64,000 nucleotides of DNA from Betaproteobacteria bacterium (GTDB lineage Bacteria > Pseudomonadota > Gammaproteobacteria > Burkholderiales > SG8-41). Made by a program: the position numbers and the translations under genes. The notes beneath the pieces are model-generated. The model did no database searches, was not told where the DNA came from, and was given only the letters and a program-made list of their open reading frames with translations. The first letter of the stretch is position 1; each line of letters starts with the position of its first letter. The stretch is taken from positions 1 through 64,000 of the forward strand of contig OMIN01000110.1 of NCBI GenBank assembly GCA_900299145.1, read 5' to 3'. Positions 1 to 9,102 of this stretch are shown here, in pieces.

Positions 1-1752
1 GGTTGACCAGCCTTGCCCAATGCGCACGGCGTGCCACAGTGCACTATAGGCGTAGGGCGAGGCATACCCTGGATCTAGTTGGATGGCACGCGCGAACATG
101 TCTTTTGCGCTGTCGAAGCGTTTGCGATCGAGTTGATAGACCAATTCAAGTCCGCGCAGGAAACAATCATAAGCACTGAAATTCTCTGGCCGTTTTTGCG
201 CGATACGGGAAATCTCCGCCTTTTGCAACTGCGGCGCAATGGTCGCCACAATATGTTGCGCCACGCGATCCTGAAAACTGAAGATATCGTCGAACTCGCC
301 ATCGATCTTGTCCGACCACAATACGCTCATGCTCTCGCATTCACTCAATTCCGCGGTGATACGTATTCTTTGACTGGTCCGTCGAACGCTGCCGGAAAGT
401 ACGTAGCGTACGCCCAATGCTTGTTGTACCTGTTTAAGGCTCGATGTGCCGCTTAGAAACGCGAGCGTGGATGCCCGCGATACCACAAACAGACCAGGTG
501 TTGCGGCCAGTGCATTGACGATGTCTTCGACCATGCCGTCGCCAAAGTAGTCGCCATCGCGGGCGTCGCTTTCGGAGAATGGTAAGATTGCAATCGACGG
601 GCCGCGGGACTCGCGCAACCACGCGGGCAACTCCAGTAGGCTATATGCGCGTACGCGGCGTTCGATGCCCTTTAACGCGATGTCGCCAACGTTTTCCATG
701 GGCTCGGCAATTCGTCCGCGCACCAACTCTTCCACTGCCGCTGAAATTACAATTCCACCGGGTGCGGCAAATTCCTGCAGGCGCGAGGTAATATTGACGG
801 CGTTGCCTTGCAAATCGCCATCCCAGAGTGCGACTTCGCCAGCGTGAACAGCCGCCCGCAATTTAAATGTGGGACCCTCGTGCGACTGGTCCGCGAAGAA
901 CCTCTGAATGTCAATCACACAAGTTACGGCATCATGGGCATCAGGAAATGTGACGAGTATGCCGTCACCGAGTTTGCGGAATATTTTTCCACCGTAATGC
1001 GTGATGGATGGCTCTATACAGGCGCTGCACAATGTTCTTCAGCGATGCGTGGTTGCCGCTTCATTACGTTCGGTCAAGCTGGTGAAGCCCACGACATCCA
1101 TCATTACAACGGCTGTCCACCGGGATACCGCCGCAGCCACCGCGAGGCCGAGCCGATTGTCGAGTGTGGGCGAACCCGGTCGCTTCTTACCATGCGGTGC
1201 GTCTGCACTAGGGGATTTTGCGGCCGACGGCCGCAGGCAATATGCGCGGACGGGGTGGCTCCCGTCTTCAGCATCAATTTTTCCAAGGTCCTCGAGGTCT
1301 GCGTCTAGCCAAGGCGGCAACTGCCCGCGTGCCGTATGGGAAATGACGATTTCTCCGGCACCGGCTCTGCGCGTAGTCATTCGGGTCACGAATTCAATCA
1401 AGTTATCTTCACCGGAATGCACCGAACCCCTGTGTACTGCCATGCGAGCATTAACGTGACGTTGCGGTGGCGCGCTCAGGTTGAAGTCATTACAGAACTG
1501 GCGGATCGCGATGGCAGCCCTGAAGGCGGGTCGAACCTCGGGAAATGTAAGCATCAATGAATCTTCATCCGTTTCGCCGATCTGCCCGCCCAGCGCGGGT
1601 GCCAGACTGTTGCGCACGTAACTGAACAATTGCAGCCATCCCTGCACCGACCTCACTGGTTGTTGGTCATGGGTACGATTGACACGCATCCGCTGCACCC
1701 ACAAAACGGCCTTTGCAGACGGGTGTGTGTCGAATTCTTCTGAAACTGACAT
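1..1752 (-). pseudogene. Class III adenylate/guanylate cyclase with TPR region, interrupted by in-frame TGA; 3' end outside window
   Basis: Read from 1752 downwards, the frame stays coding to the window edge (about 584 codons) except for one TGA at 1041-1039. The first ~190 residues look like a degenerate cyclase-fold domain (ARMAVHRGSVHSGE, GEIVISHTARGQL). A second, canonical domain follows: MMDVVGFTSL with the first metal Asp, then past the stop KLGDGILVTF with the second, and NITSR of the active site. After that come a TolB-like segment (SIAILPF, YFGDGMVEDI) and TPR-like helices (AKDMFARAIQLDPGYA). The TGA falls between the two metal-binding strands, so termination there would leave no working catalytic domain. 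No hairpin like those of the selenoprotein genes follows it. A nonsense mutation or sequence error is more likely than recoding. Confidence 0.8.
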
Positions 1753-2100
1753 GCTAGGTAGTCTTGATTCTTTTAACCATATCGATTTTGGCGTAGGCCA
1801 TTTGTCGGCATCGAAATGTCCGATGCCCCTTTTCCTCTACCGAAGGGGCATTGCTTGTCTGGCTGATGATTACAGGAATGTCCTAGAAATGCAAAATCAG
1901 GTGCGTTTACGCACATACAATGCGGACGTGAGTTCGCATACTGGGTAAAAGAATAAGACACTTGTCCTATTTCTGCGGTCAAGGTTCATTTATCTTATTG
2001 ATTTTTCGAATATTTTTTGAGTTTTGTATAGGTGTTAGCACGGTTGACATTTCATTCAGAGGGGGAGCTCTGGTGACGTGAGATTATTTGAGGAAGTTAG
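1753..2100. other. AT-rich divergent intergenic region
   Basis: This 348-bp gap separates the 5' ends of the cyclase (leftward) and the LuxR-type gene (rightward), so both promoters should lie here. Composition is clearly more AT-rich than the neighbouring genes, especially 1940-2060. A TTGACA hexamer is present at 2044-2049, but no good -10 lies 17 bp further on. GAGGAAG a few bases before 2101 is a good ribosome-binding site. No ORF, RNA gene or repeat copy was seen. Confidence 0.6.
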
Positions 2101-2472
2101 ATGCAAAGTCCCACAGAGAATTTGTATTTGCTATGCCCGGTTACGGACGTAACTCGCGTCGGTCGGCTAACGCCCCGTCAGCGTGACGTACTTGTATTGT
2201 TGTGTGAGGGTATGTCCAATAAGTCCATAGGCAAGCGACTTAACATTGCCGTCGGCACTGTTAAAGTGCACATTGCCTATATACTCAGAACATTGCGGGT
2301 GACGCGGCGAACGCAAGCGGTTCTGGTGGCGCGAAGTCTCGGCTTTCCAAGCAAAATGGGCGTTACCGAAAGCGATGTCCAAGACGCGTTGACCCGGCGG
2401 CCAGCCCGTGGGGCAGTCTATCCGCTTCCGTACGCTGCCGATACCGCGTTACTTTCGCTGGGAGTCGAATAG
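2101..2472 (+). CDS. Small LuxR/FixJ-type HTH DNA-binding protein
   Basis: This 123-residue protein is little more than a LuxR-type helix-turn-helix. Residues ~20-80 read LTPRQRDVLVLLCEGMSNKS followed by IGKRLNIAVGTVKVHI, the usual GerE-family recognition region. There is no receiver or autoinducer domain, so it may respond to protein partners or to its own level. The start is supported by GAGGAAG just upstream. It is divergent from the cyclase gene and convergent with the Crp/Fnr pair. Its targets cannot be told from the sequence. Confidence 0.75.
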   Translation: MQSPTENLYLLCPVTDVTRVGRLTPRQRDVLVLLCEGMSNKSIGKRLNIAVGTVKVHIAYILRTLRVTRRTQAVLVARSLGFPSKMGVTESDVQDALTRRPARGAVYPLPYAADTALLSLGVE

Positions 2473-2490
2473 TTTTACGACTACAGTTGC

Positions 2491-3243
2491 TTACAGCGTG
2501 GTGCGCCTTACATCGGCAACGATTTTTTCGAGTAGCGCGACATCCTGCAGAACCAGAGCGCGTCCCGAGCGCCTTACAAGGCCCTGCTTTGCCATCGCCG
2601 ACAGTTCCCGCGTTACCTGCTCGCGATAAGTGCTGATTTGACTGGAGAGTTCTGCGTGTTTCGGTGCGGGATCGATACGCGCCATATTGTTGCGAACGCC
2701 TGCCTCGCGCGCAAGTCGCAGCAATTCCGCGTGCAGGCGGTTTTGCACGCCAAGCGTACTCAGGTCGAAAATGCGTTCGGTCAAATGTCGCACCGAAGTA
2801 ACCAAGCGCAAGAGCACCTGGTCACAAGCCGTTGGGTACGCGTGCAGGATTTGCTGAAAGAGTTCAGGTGTCATTGACGCGACGAGCGTGTCTTCCAGTG
2901 TGATGATGTCGGCGGAGCGCGACAAGCCGTCAATTGCGGCAAAGTCGCCGAACCAGTCTCCTGCGAGTATGTCGCGGTAAGTTACCTGTCGCCCCGAGGC
3001 TGAAAAAGACGTCACTCGCACCCGGCCCGACACCACAAGATAGACATCTCGGTCGCGTGAGTCACGTGATATTACCCGTTGTCCGGAATGGCAATGCCGC
3101 CACACGCATTGCTCCGCGAGATCTGCCAGTATGTTGTCGGGAAGCCCGGTGAACAACTTGATACGTTTCAGGCCGAGTATCGACCGCGCAAGCGGCGCCG
3201 ACGGAGATTGCCCGCGTGCTGAGCCTTTACCGCGAGTCACCAC
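2491..3243 (-). CDS. Crp/Fnr-family transcriptional regulator (distal gene of a pair)
   Basis: This 250-residue protein has a cyclic-nucleotide-binding-like fold at ~30-150 (LFTGLPDNILADLAEQ, DVYLVVSGRVRVTS, GDWFGDFAAIDG) and a winged-helix region (AELSSQISTYREQVTRELSA). Fnr-type cysteine ligands are absent, so an oxygen-sensing Fe-S cluster is unlikely. Canonical CRP cAMP contacts are not evident either. Its start overlaps the end of the upstream Crp/Fnr gene by 7 bp, which suggests translational coupling. The ligand is unknown. Confidence 0.85.
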   Translation of the reverse strand: MVTRGKGSARGQSPSAPLARSILGLKRIKLFTGLPDNILADLAEQCVWRHCHSGQRVISRDSRDRDVYLVVSGRVRVTSFSASGRQVTYRDILAGDWFGDFAAIDGLSRSADIITLEDTLVASMTPELFQQILHAYPTACDQVLLRLVTSVRHLTERIFDLSTLGVQNRLHAELLRLAREAGVRNNMARIDPAPKHAELSSQISTYREQVTRELSAMAKQGLVRRSGRALVLQDVALLEKIVADVRRTTL

Positions 3244-3896
3244 TTCGGCGGCAGCCGTTTATGTATTACGACCTGACGGTTCTCAAATGAAATGAAACCG
3301 CCATTTTCAAGGTCACGAAGGATGCGGCTTACCAGCTCGCGCGAGCAGCCAATGCGCTTGGCGATCGCCAGATGCGTCAGGCGTTCCTCAACGATGCCTT
3401 GGCTCCCGTCGTGCTGCACTGAAAGGGCGTTCAGCAGTCGCGCGAGCCTTCCATAAGCGTCAAGCAAAGCGAGGCTGCGTGCGTTCTCCGTGGCAAGGCG
3501 AGCGCGGCCAATCAGTCTTTGAATGAGTTCCAGCGCGAAATCCGGATGTGTGGCGACATGATGGCGCAGGGCTGAGCCACTGATGCAGGCGCACACGGTG
3601 GCGCATTCGGCCGAGACGTTGGCTGAACGAGGGCCGCCATCCAGTGACATCTCGCCGACATATTCACCGCGGCCATACAACGCCAGCGTGATTTCCCGCC
3701 CGGATGCGTCCGAGCAATACACTCGCAGCATACCATCAAGAATGACGAACACCGTATCGCCGTAGTCGCCCTCGGTGATCAACATGGCGTTTGCGCGGTA
3801 CTGACGGATCGTTCCCTGTTCGGCCAGCGCACGGATGATTGGTGGCAAGCCTTCGAGCAACCCAGCGGTGGACAGCTTGACCTGTTTTAGCGGCAT
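3237..3896 (-). CDS. Crp/Fnr-family transcriptional regulator (proximal gene of a pair)
   Basis: This 219-residue regulator has an N-terminal sensor barrel (AMLITEGDYGDTVFVILDG, GRGEYVGEMSLDGGPRSA) and a C-terminal winged helix (LTHLAIAKRIGCSRELVSRI) typical of CRP-type DNA recognition. The ORF track starts at 3932, but AGGAGG lies about 10 nt before the ATG at 3896, inside the longer ORF, so the shorter start is preferred. PRSA resembles the phosphate-binding-cassette motif of CRP, so a cyclic nucleotide ligand is possible but unproven. It is cotranscribed with the overlapping second regulator. Confidence 0.85.
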   Translation of the reverse strand: MPLKQVKLSTAGLLEGLPPIIRALAEQGTIRQYRANAMLITEGDYGDTVFVILDGMLRVYCSDASGREITLALYGRGEYVGEMSLDGGPRSANVSAECATVCACISGSALRHHVATHPDFALELIQRLIGRARLATENARSLALLDAYGRLARLLNALSVQHDGSQGIVEERLTHLAIAKRIGCSRELVSRILRDLENGGFISFENRQVVIHKRLPPKW

Positions 3897-4078
3897 GAGC
3901 TGGCATCCTCCTGATGCGCAACGCAATGGCAATTATTATTATTGTGAAACAATTTTAACAGCATACCGATAGTGCGAGGCGAGTAGCGCAGTGGATTACT
4001 TTGATGGCAAGGAGGCAGCGCCAATTTGGCGGTAAAATGTGTTTTTCATCAAGTGGAATAACCGTCAGGGCTGATGAC

Positions 4079-4780
4079 ATGACACAGGGTATGGCTTTTA
4101 CAGACAAGCAGGTAATGGCGGAACTTACCGCAAAAATGCTGATCGAGGTTGACGCCGTGCAGTTCATGGGCGAGAAACCCTACATCTATACCTCGGGCCT
4201 TGCGAGCCCCGTGTATACCGATTGCCGGCGGCTGATTTCGTTTCCGCGTGTGCGGCAGACGTTGACCAATTTCGGTGTGGCCACGATACATCGCAACGTT
4301 GGCTTTGAGCAGTTTGATGCCGTCGCGGGCGGCGAGACTGCAGGTATTCCGTACGCGGCGTGGTTTGCGGATCGCATGATGTTGCCGATGCAATATGTGC
4401 GCAAAAAGGCCAAGGGCTTTGGCCGCAACGCGCAGATCGAGGGCGTGGTTGCCGAGGGCCAGCGCGTGCTGTTGGTGGAAGATCTCGCCACCGACGGCGG
4501 CAGCAAAGTGAATTTTTGCAATGCGCTGCGTGCGGCAGGTTGCAAGTGCGATCACGTGTTTGTTAATTTTTACTACAACATTTTTCCGGAAGGCGCGAAG
4601 CTGCTCGACGACATGGGCGTAAAAATGCATTGGCTTGCGACGTGGCAGGACGTGCTGGCGGTGGCGAAGGCCGCGAACAAGTTCGACGAGAAGATGTTGA
4701 GTGAAGTTGAAAAATTCATCCACGATCCGCGTGGCTGGTCGAAGGCTCACGGCGGTACGGCAGGCGCAGGCAGTGAGTAA
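4079..4780 (+). CDS. pyrE: Orotate phosphoribosyltransferase
   Basis: This enzyme joins orotate to PRPP to give orotidine monophosphate in pyrimidine synthesis. The 233-residue protein contains the PRPP-binding signature [14 protein letters not shown] at ~141-154 and the family N-terminal segment [20 protein letters not shown]. The ORF could begin at 4001, but those extra residues resemble no PyrE. ATG at 4079 gives near-family length. The TAA stop is followed directly by a dispersed AT-rich repeat and then pyrD, an operon of two pyrimidine genes. No lesion is seen. Confidence 0.93.
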   Translation: MTQGMAFTDKQVMAELTAKMLIEVDAVQFMGEKPYIYTSGLASPVYTDCRRLISFPRVRQTLTNFGVATIHRNVGFEQFDAVAGGETAGIPYAAWFADRMMLPMQYVRKKAKGFGRNAQIEGVVAEGQRVLLVEDLATDGGSKVNFCNALRAAGCKCDHVFVNFYYNIFPEGAKLLDDMGVKMHWLATWQDVLAVAKAANKFDEKMLSEVEKFIHDPRGWSKAHGGTAGAGSE

Positions 4781-4804
4781 AATTCAATAAAAACAAATAG
4801 TTAC
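4781..4804 (+). repeat. AT-rich dispersed repeat, copy 1 (forward)
   Basis: Core AATAAAAACAAATAGTTA at 4786-4803, starting right after the pyrE stop codon and before pyrD. It matches the consensus core with G at the variable position. Confidence 0.85.
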
Positions 4805-4819
4805 GGTATATTCTTCTAG

Positions 4820-5899
4820 ATGCCTTCGTATGCCCTAATAAGGCCTTTGCTGCATCTGCTCTCACCGGAATCTGCGCACGGCGTCGCGATCTGGGCGCTG
4901 AAAAGTGGTCTCGCGGGCCGTGCGAGGGCTTCCGATAAGGCAGACGACGCGCTGCTTGCCACACGCGTGTGGCGACTGTCGTTTCCCAATCCGATAGGCC
5001 TCGCCGCAGGCTTCGACAAAGACGCCGAGGTGATGGACGCCATGCTCGCGTTCGGTTTCGGCTTCGTTGAGGCAGGCAGTGTGACGCCGATGCCGCAGCC
5101 GGGCAATCCGCAGCCACGCTTGTTCCGGCTGGATGAAGATCAGGCGGTGATCAACCGCTTTGGTTTTAACAGCAAGGGCCTTGAACACTTTGCGGAAAAA
5201 CTCGCGGCGCGAAAGCGCTTGGGTGCTACCGGCATCGTCGGCGCCAACGTAGGCAAGAATCGAGATGCACCCGATGCCGCGGCCGATTACGCCACGGGCA
5301 TCACGCGCGTGTGCGGGCTGGCGGATTATCTGGTGTGCAATGTGTCGTCGCCCAACACGCCGGGCCTGCGCGGCTTGCAGGCGCGTACGCAGATCGAAGA
5401 TTTGATCAACCGCGTGCTCGAAGCGCGTTACAACGCCGCACAGGATAAAAACAACCTGCCGCCGCTGCTGGCGAAAGTCGGCCCTGATCTTGACGAAGCG
5501 CAATGTCAGGACATCGCGGAGGTTGCTCTTGCCACAAAAATTGACGGCCTGATTGTCGGCAACACCACCATTACCCGTCCACCGCTGAAAAGCCGTCATG
5601 CGGCCGAGACCGGCGGCCTGTCCGGCCCGCCGTTGATGACACTGGCTACGCAGTGCCTGTCGATGATGTACCGGTTGACCGGCGGCAAGCTGCCGATCAT
5701 TGGCTGCGGCGGTGTGGCGAGCGGCAAAGATGCCTATGCAAAAATCCGCGCGGGTGCGTCGCTGGTCCAACTGTATTCGGCACTGGTGTATCACGGCCCG
5801 GAGCTGGTCGCGCGCATCAAGCGTGAACTGGCGTCATGCCTGCGCGCCGACGGCTTCCAGTCGGTCTCTGACGCCGTCGGCGCGGATCATCGCCGGTAG
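4820..5899 (+). CDS. pyrD: Dihydroorotate dehydrogenase (quinone), class 2
   Basis: This enzyme oxidises dihydroorotate to orotate and passes electrons to membrane quinone. The 359-residue length and the N-terminal helical extension (LIRPLLHLLSPESAHGVA) fit the membrane-associated class 2 type. Flavin and substrate motifs are clear: PNPIGLAAGFDKDAE, INRFGFNSKGL, GANVGKN, and CNVSSPNTPGLRGLQ with the catalytic Ser loop. PIIGCGGVASGKDAYAKIRA is the C-terminal phosphate-binding strand. The gene follows pyrE by 39 bp, with a dispersed repeat in the gap. Confidence 0.95.
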   Translation: MPSYALIRPLLHLLSPESAHGVAIWALKSGLAGRARASDKADDALLATRVWRLSFPNPIGLAAGFDKDAEVMDAMLAFGFGFVEAGSVTPMPQPGNPQPRLFRLDEDQAVINRFGFNSKGLEHFAEKLAARKRLGATGIVGANVGKNRDAPDAAADYATGITRVCGLADYLVCNVSSPNTPGLRGLQARTQIEDLINRVLEARYNAAQDKNNLPPLLAKVGPDLDEAQCQDIAEVALATKIDGLIVGNTTITRPPLKSRHAAETGGLSGPPLMTLATQCLSMMYRLTGGKLPIIGCGGVASGKDAYAKIRAGASLVQLYSALVYHGPELVARIKRELASCLRADGFQSVSDAVGADHRR

Positions 5900-5999
5900 C
5901 CGGGGCGCGGTACGCGTAGCGGCGAGGGCGCGCATACCTGTGGTAGAATGCGCGTCCTTTCCAGGGTGACTTTCCTGCGTCCGTCGCCCTGATTCCCAA

Positions 6000-6075
6000 G
6001 CCGTTGTAGCTCAGCTGGTAGAGCAGGCGCTTCGTAAGCGTCAGGTCGGGGGTTCGATTCCCTCCAACGGCACCA
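6000..6075 (+). tRNA. tRNA-Thr (anticodon CGT)
   Basis: The cloverleaf folds fully. The acceptor stem GCCGTTG pairs with CAACGGC. The D arm is GCTC/GAGC. The anticodon stem GGCGC/GCGTC carries loop TTCGTAA, giving anticodon CGT, which reads ACG. The T arm is GGGGG/CCCTC with loop TTCGATT. The terminal ACCA is encoded. TGGTAGAAT at about 5940-5948 could act as an extended -10 promoter element. Confidence 0.95.
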
Positions 6076-6204
6076 ACAATTTCGTTCGCGGTGTGATTTT
6101 TCGCACGCTTACCCGGCGGTTTGCCGCTGGTCGGCGACGGGCGGGCATGTCACGCTCCGGCGCATGCCTACAATGGTGGCGTCGTGCAACAGGAGGCTGC
6201 CGTG

Positions 6205-6954
6205 ATGAATAGCCCGCTGGATGTGAACGAACTGAAAGCCGTGATGGACACCGCAAACCTGACGGACGCGCCCGATTTTCTGGTGCGTTCGCGGCGTGAG
6301 GTCGTGCGCCTGTTTAATGGCCTGTTTGAGGCCGGCGCCGCGCTGTCGATCAGCGTGATGAACAGCGAAGATGGTGCCGAGAGCACGCTGCTCGATGTGG
6401 ACGAGCCAGGACAGCGCTTGTTGCTGGACTGTCCGCCCGGCTGGCTGGGCGTGACACGGCGGCATAGCGGCGGCGATACCTTGATGCTCACCAGCGTTCG
6501 GGGTGATACGAAAATTCAGTTTCAGTCGGCTATGGGCGAAATCATCGCGGTCGACGATGCGCGCGTGTTGTGTCTGCCCATGCCGGATTTTCTGTGGCGC
6601 TTTCAGCGCCGGCGTGATGTGCGCCGTGCTGCGGCGGGCTTAAAAATTTCACTCAATCTTGGTTTTGGCTGCGCAGATGCGCAGGTGTGCGACTTGGGCA
6701 TGGGCGGCATCGGCGTGTTTCATTGCGACAGCGCGCTGCATCTGCATCCGGGCGAACTTCTGCAAGGCTGTGCCATCGCCCTGCCGGGCGTGGGGCAGGT
6801 CGCGGTGGATTTAACCGTGCGCCACGTCACGCCCGAACGCCTGGCGAACGGGCACTATGTCACGCGCGTGGGCTGCGAGTTTTCCCAACTCGACAGCCAC
6901 ACGCAGCAATTACTCGCGCATTGCCTTGAGACTTTGGCGGAAGATATCCAATAA
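6205..6954 (+). CDS. ycgR: YcgR-like PilZ-domain flagellar brake protein
   Basis: This 249-residue protein resembles YcgR, the c-di-GMP effector that slows flagellar motors. The N-terminal YcgR domain spans ~25-125. A PilZ domain follows, with the c-di-GMP motif RRRDVRR and the partner motif DLGMGGIG. The track start at 6121 is too early: AGGAGG sits 7 nt before ATG 6205, where the family sequence begins. No flagellar genes are in the window. The GGDEF/EAL protein at 14.5-18 kb is the only other c-di-GMP gene seen here. Confidence 0.88.
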   Translation: MNSPLDVNELKAVMDTANLTDAPDFLVRSRREVVRLFNGLFEAGAALSISVMNSEDGAESTLLDVDEPGQRLLLDCPPGWLGVTRRHSGGDTLMLTSVRGDTKIQFQSAMGEIIAVDDARVLCLPMPDFLWRFQRRRDVRRAAAGLKISLNLGFGCADAQVCDLGMGGIGVFHCDSALHLHPGELLQGCAIALPGVGQVAVDLTVRHVTPERLANGHYVTRVGCEFSQLDSHTQQLLAHCLETLAEDIQ

Positions 6955-6955
6955 A

Positions 6956-6979
6956 ATATAAATAAAAACAAATACTTAT
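6956..6979 (+). repeat. AT-rich dispersed repeat, copy 2 (forward)
   Basis: Exact core AATAAAAACAAATACTTA at 6961-6978. It starts just after the ycgR stop and ends 12 bp from the stop of the convergent SDR gene. Confidence 0.85.
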
Positions 6980-6990
6980 GCTATATCCGT

Positions 6991-7764
6991 TTATAGCACG
7001 CCCGAGGTGCCGCCATCCAGATTGAGCGAACTGCCAGTGACGTAACTGCCCATCGACGACATGAAGAATACGATGGCGTTGGCGGCTTCTTCGGCTTCAC
7101 CAAAGCGCGCCATCGGAATGTCTTTGGAGTTGTCGTTGTAGTACTTCTCCGGGCTGATGTTGTTGTTGACCATGCGCCGGTCGTGCTGGCCGGATTTGAT
7201 TTTGCCGATGCACACCGTGTTCACCAGAATGTTTTCCGGTGCGTATTCCTTCGAAAGCGCCTTGGTGATGACGAGGCCTGCCGCGCGCGACAGCGACGTC
7301 GGCATCGAGCCTGCGCCCGGCTGCTTGGCGCTGGAAATCGTGATGTTGACTATGCGCCCGCCGCCGCGTTTGCGCATTTCGGGAATCGCGCGGCGCAGGC
7401 AGCGGATCGCGCCGTAAACTTTAATGTCGATGTCGATTTGCCACATCTTGTCGTCGATTTCGAGAAACTTGCCGCGCTGCGACAGCCCGGCGTTGTTGAG
7501 CAGCAAATCCACGCCACCGTATTTCTTGACCGTTTCATCGAACAGGCGGTTGACATCGGCGTCGCTGGTCACATCTGCCTTGATTGCCGTAACTTCACCA
7601 CCCGCCTTGCGGATGTGGGCAACCGTCTGGTCGAGTTTTTCCTGGCCGCGTGCGCAGATCACCACTTTGGCGCCTTCGCGCGCGAGCACTTCTGCCGTGG
7701 CGCGGCCAATGCCATCGCTGCCGCCGGTGATGACCGCGACTTTGCCTTTGAGTCCTAGATCCAT
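6991..7764 (-). CDS. SDR-family protein lacking the canonical Tyr-Lys pair
   Basis: This 257-residue protein has a classical short-chain dehydrogenase/reductase fold: cofactor motif TGGSDGIG at ~13-20, structural LLNNAG, and the C-terminal GSSLNLDGG. A basic residue pattern after strand 2 (ICARGQEK) suggests NADP(H). Where active SDRs have YxxxK, this protein reads TSLSRAA, so Tyr is Thr and Lys is Arg; the preceding Ser is kept (ITISSAK). It may be a divergent catalyst or a binding protein. The start at 7764 is supported by AGGAG 7 nt upstream; the track start at 7842 is too early. The substrate is unknown. Confidence 0.85.
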   Translation of the reverse strand: MDLGLKGKVAVITGGSDGIGRATAEVLAREGAKVVICARGQEKLDQTVAHIRKAGGEVTAIKADVTSDADVNRLFDETVKKYGGVDLLLNNAGLSQRGKFLEIDDKMWQIDIDIKVYGAIRCLRRAIPEMRKRGGGRIVNITISSAKQPGAGSMPTSLSRAAGLVITKALSKEYAPENILVNTVCIGKIKSGQHDRRMVNNNISPEKYYNDNSKDIPMARFGEAEEAANAIVFFMSSMGSYVTGSSLNLDGGTSGVL

Positions 7765-7996
7765 GTGAAATCTCCTGTGAATGAGTGAGTGGAAAGAATG
7801 AGAATGGTTGAAACCTAACTTGCGGATTGTTTTGTGGGGCACCGCACAGCAGGCGCACCAATTTGGGGAACAATGCTGCCGGAGCGTGATCCTGCGTAAG
7901 CCGCCGGCATTTTAGCCTGAATCCACGCGCGCCGCGCCGTACTTACCAAACCTGGAAATTCGTCGTAGCATACGTTATCAACTTCCGGAGATTCTC

Positions 7997-9049
7997 GTGA
8001 ATTTCATCTTCAGCCGAGCCTTCAAAATAGTCGCCGCCGGGTTCACGTTGTCTGCCCTGCTAACTATCGTGGGTGCCGCGCGTGCGCAGGATGCCGCGCC
8101 GGACAGTCCAGCCCCGGCGGCGCCTGCCACGCCACGCGGCAAACCTGAAATGACGGTCGATGCCCTGTCGGTGGTGCGCGTGCGCGCGCAGACGTCGGCT
8201 GATGCACGTAGCGGCCGTACGCTCGGTCGTAATCGTGAAGGCACTGGTGTGGTAATCGATTCCGGCGGGCTGATACTCACTATCGGTTATCTCATCACCG
8301 AAGCGGAAAAGGTTGAAGTCAACACCGCTGACGGCAAGGTGTATCCCGCCACGGTTTTGGGCTTTGACAACGCCACCGGACTGGGATTGCTCAAATCACT
8401 GGTGCCGGTGCCGATCAAGCCCATCGACTTGGGCCTGTCTTCGGAGGCCAAGGAACGCGACATGGTGCTGATTGTCGGCTTTGACGGCGTCGCGCCCGCG
8501 TATGTGGTATCCAAACGCCAGTTCGTCGGTTACTGGGAATATCTGCTCGATGAAGCGATCTACACTGCCCCTGCCACCGTGAACTGGCAGGGCGCCGCGT
8601 TGGTGAGCAAGGACGGCAAACTGCTTGGCATCGGCTCGCTCGCGGTAAGCAACGCCATGGGTGCGACTGGCAACGTGCCGGGTAATATGTTTGTGCCCAT
8701 TGACGTGCTCAAGCCCGTGATCGGCGATTTCATTGCCAATGGCAAATCCACGGCGAAGACCCGGCCGTGGCTGGGCATTTCTTCGCAGGAAGTCGGCGGC
8801 AATCTGCTGCTGGTGCGCGTGTCGCCCGAAAGCCCGGCCGACGCGGCGGGGCTAAAGGCCGGCGACATTATTGTCGGCATTGCCGGCGAGGCGCTTAAGG
8901 GACAGGCAGATTTTTACACGCGCCTGTGGAAATCAGGCGCGGCGGGCGTGGAAGTCACCCTTGACGTGCTGCGCAGCAATCGCGTAGAAAACATTTCGGT
9001 GAAGAGCGCGGATCGCAACAATTACTTTCGCGTAAAGGCCACTTACTGA
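7997..9049 (+). CDS. HtrA/DegP-like periplasmic protein with degenerate catalytic triad and PDZ domain
   Basis: This 350-residue protein starts at GTG with GGAG 6 nt upstream. It has a signal peptide ending near ARAQDA, a Pro/Ala-rich linker, a trypsin-like HtrA domain (~65-250) and a PDZ domain (PWLGISSQEV, SPADAAGLKAGDIIVGI). All three catalytic positions look changed. The His strand reads ILTIGYLITEA where HtrA has a TNNHV-type sequence. The Asp region reads NATGLGLLK instead of TDLALLK. The Ser loop reads NWQGAAL instead of GNSGGAL. It is probably a non-proteolytic binding protein of the cell envelope. Confidence 0.83.
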   Translation: MNFIFSRAFKIVAAGFTLSALLTIVGAARAQDAAPDSPAPAAPATPRGKPEMTVDALSVVRVRAQTSADARSGRTLGRNREGTGVVIDSGGLILTIGYLITEAEKVEVNTADGKVYPATVLGFDNATGLGLLKSLVPVPIKPIDLGLSSEAKERDMVLIVGFDGVAPAYVVSKRQFVGYWEYLLDEAIYTAPATVNWQGAALVSKDGKLLGIGSLAVSNAMGATGNVPGNMFVPIDVLKPVIGDFIANGKSTAKTRPWLGISSQEVGGNLLLVRVSPESPADAAGLKAGDIIVGIAGEALKGQADFYTRLWKSGAAGVEVTLDVLRSNRVENISVKSADRNNYFRVKATY

Positions 9050-9102
9050 TTTTTCGATGCAGACGGATTTCACCGGTTTGAAGATAAGAGGGTAGTTACC
9101 GC

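Noticed and set aside
1039-1041. TGA in the cyclase as a fourth selenocysteine codon
   Set aside because: No stable hairpin follows at the right distance, the neighbouring residues match no selenoprotein family known to me, and the site is not a redox position.
79-1560. Several plus-strand ORFs of 60-166 residues
   Set aside because: They are antisense shadows of the cyclase gene, which shows clear domain motifs on the minus strand.
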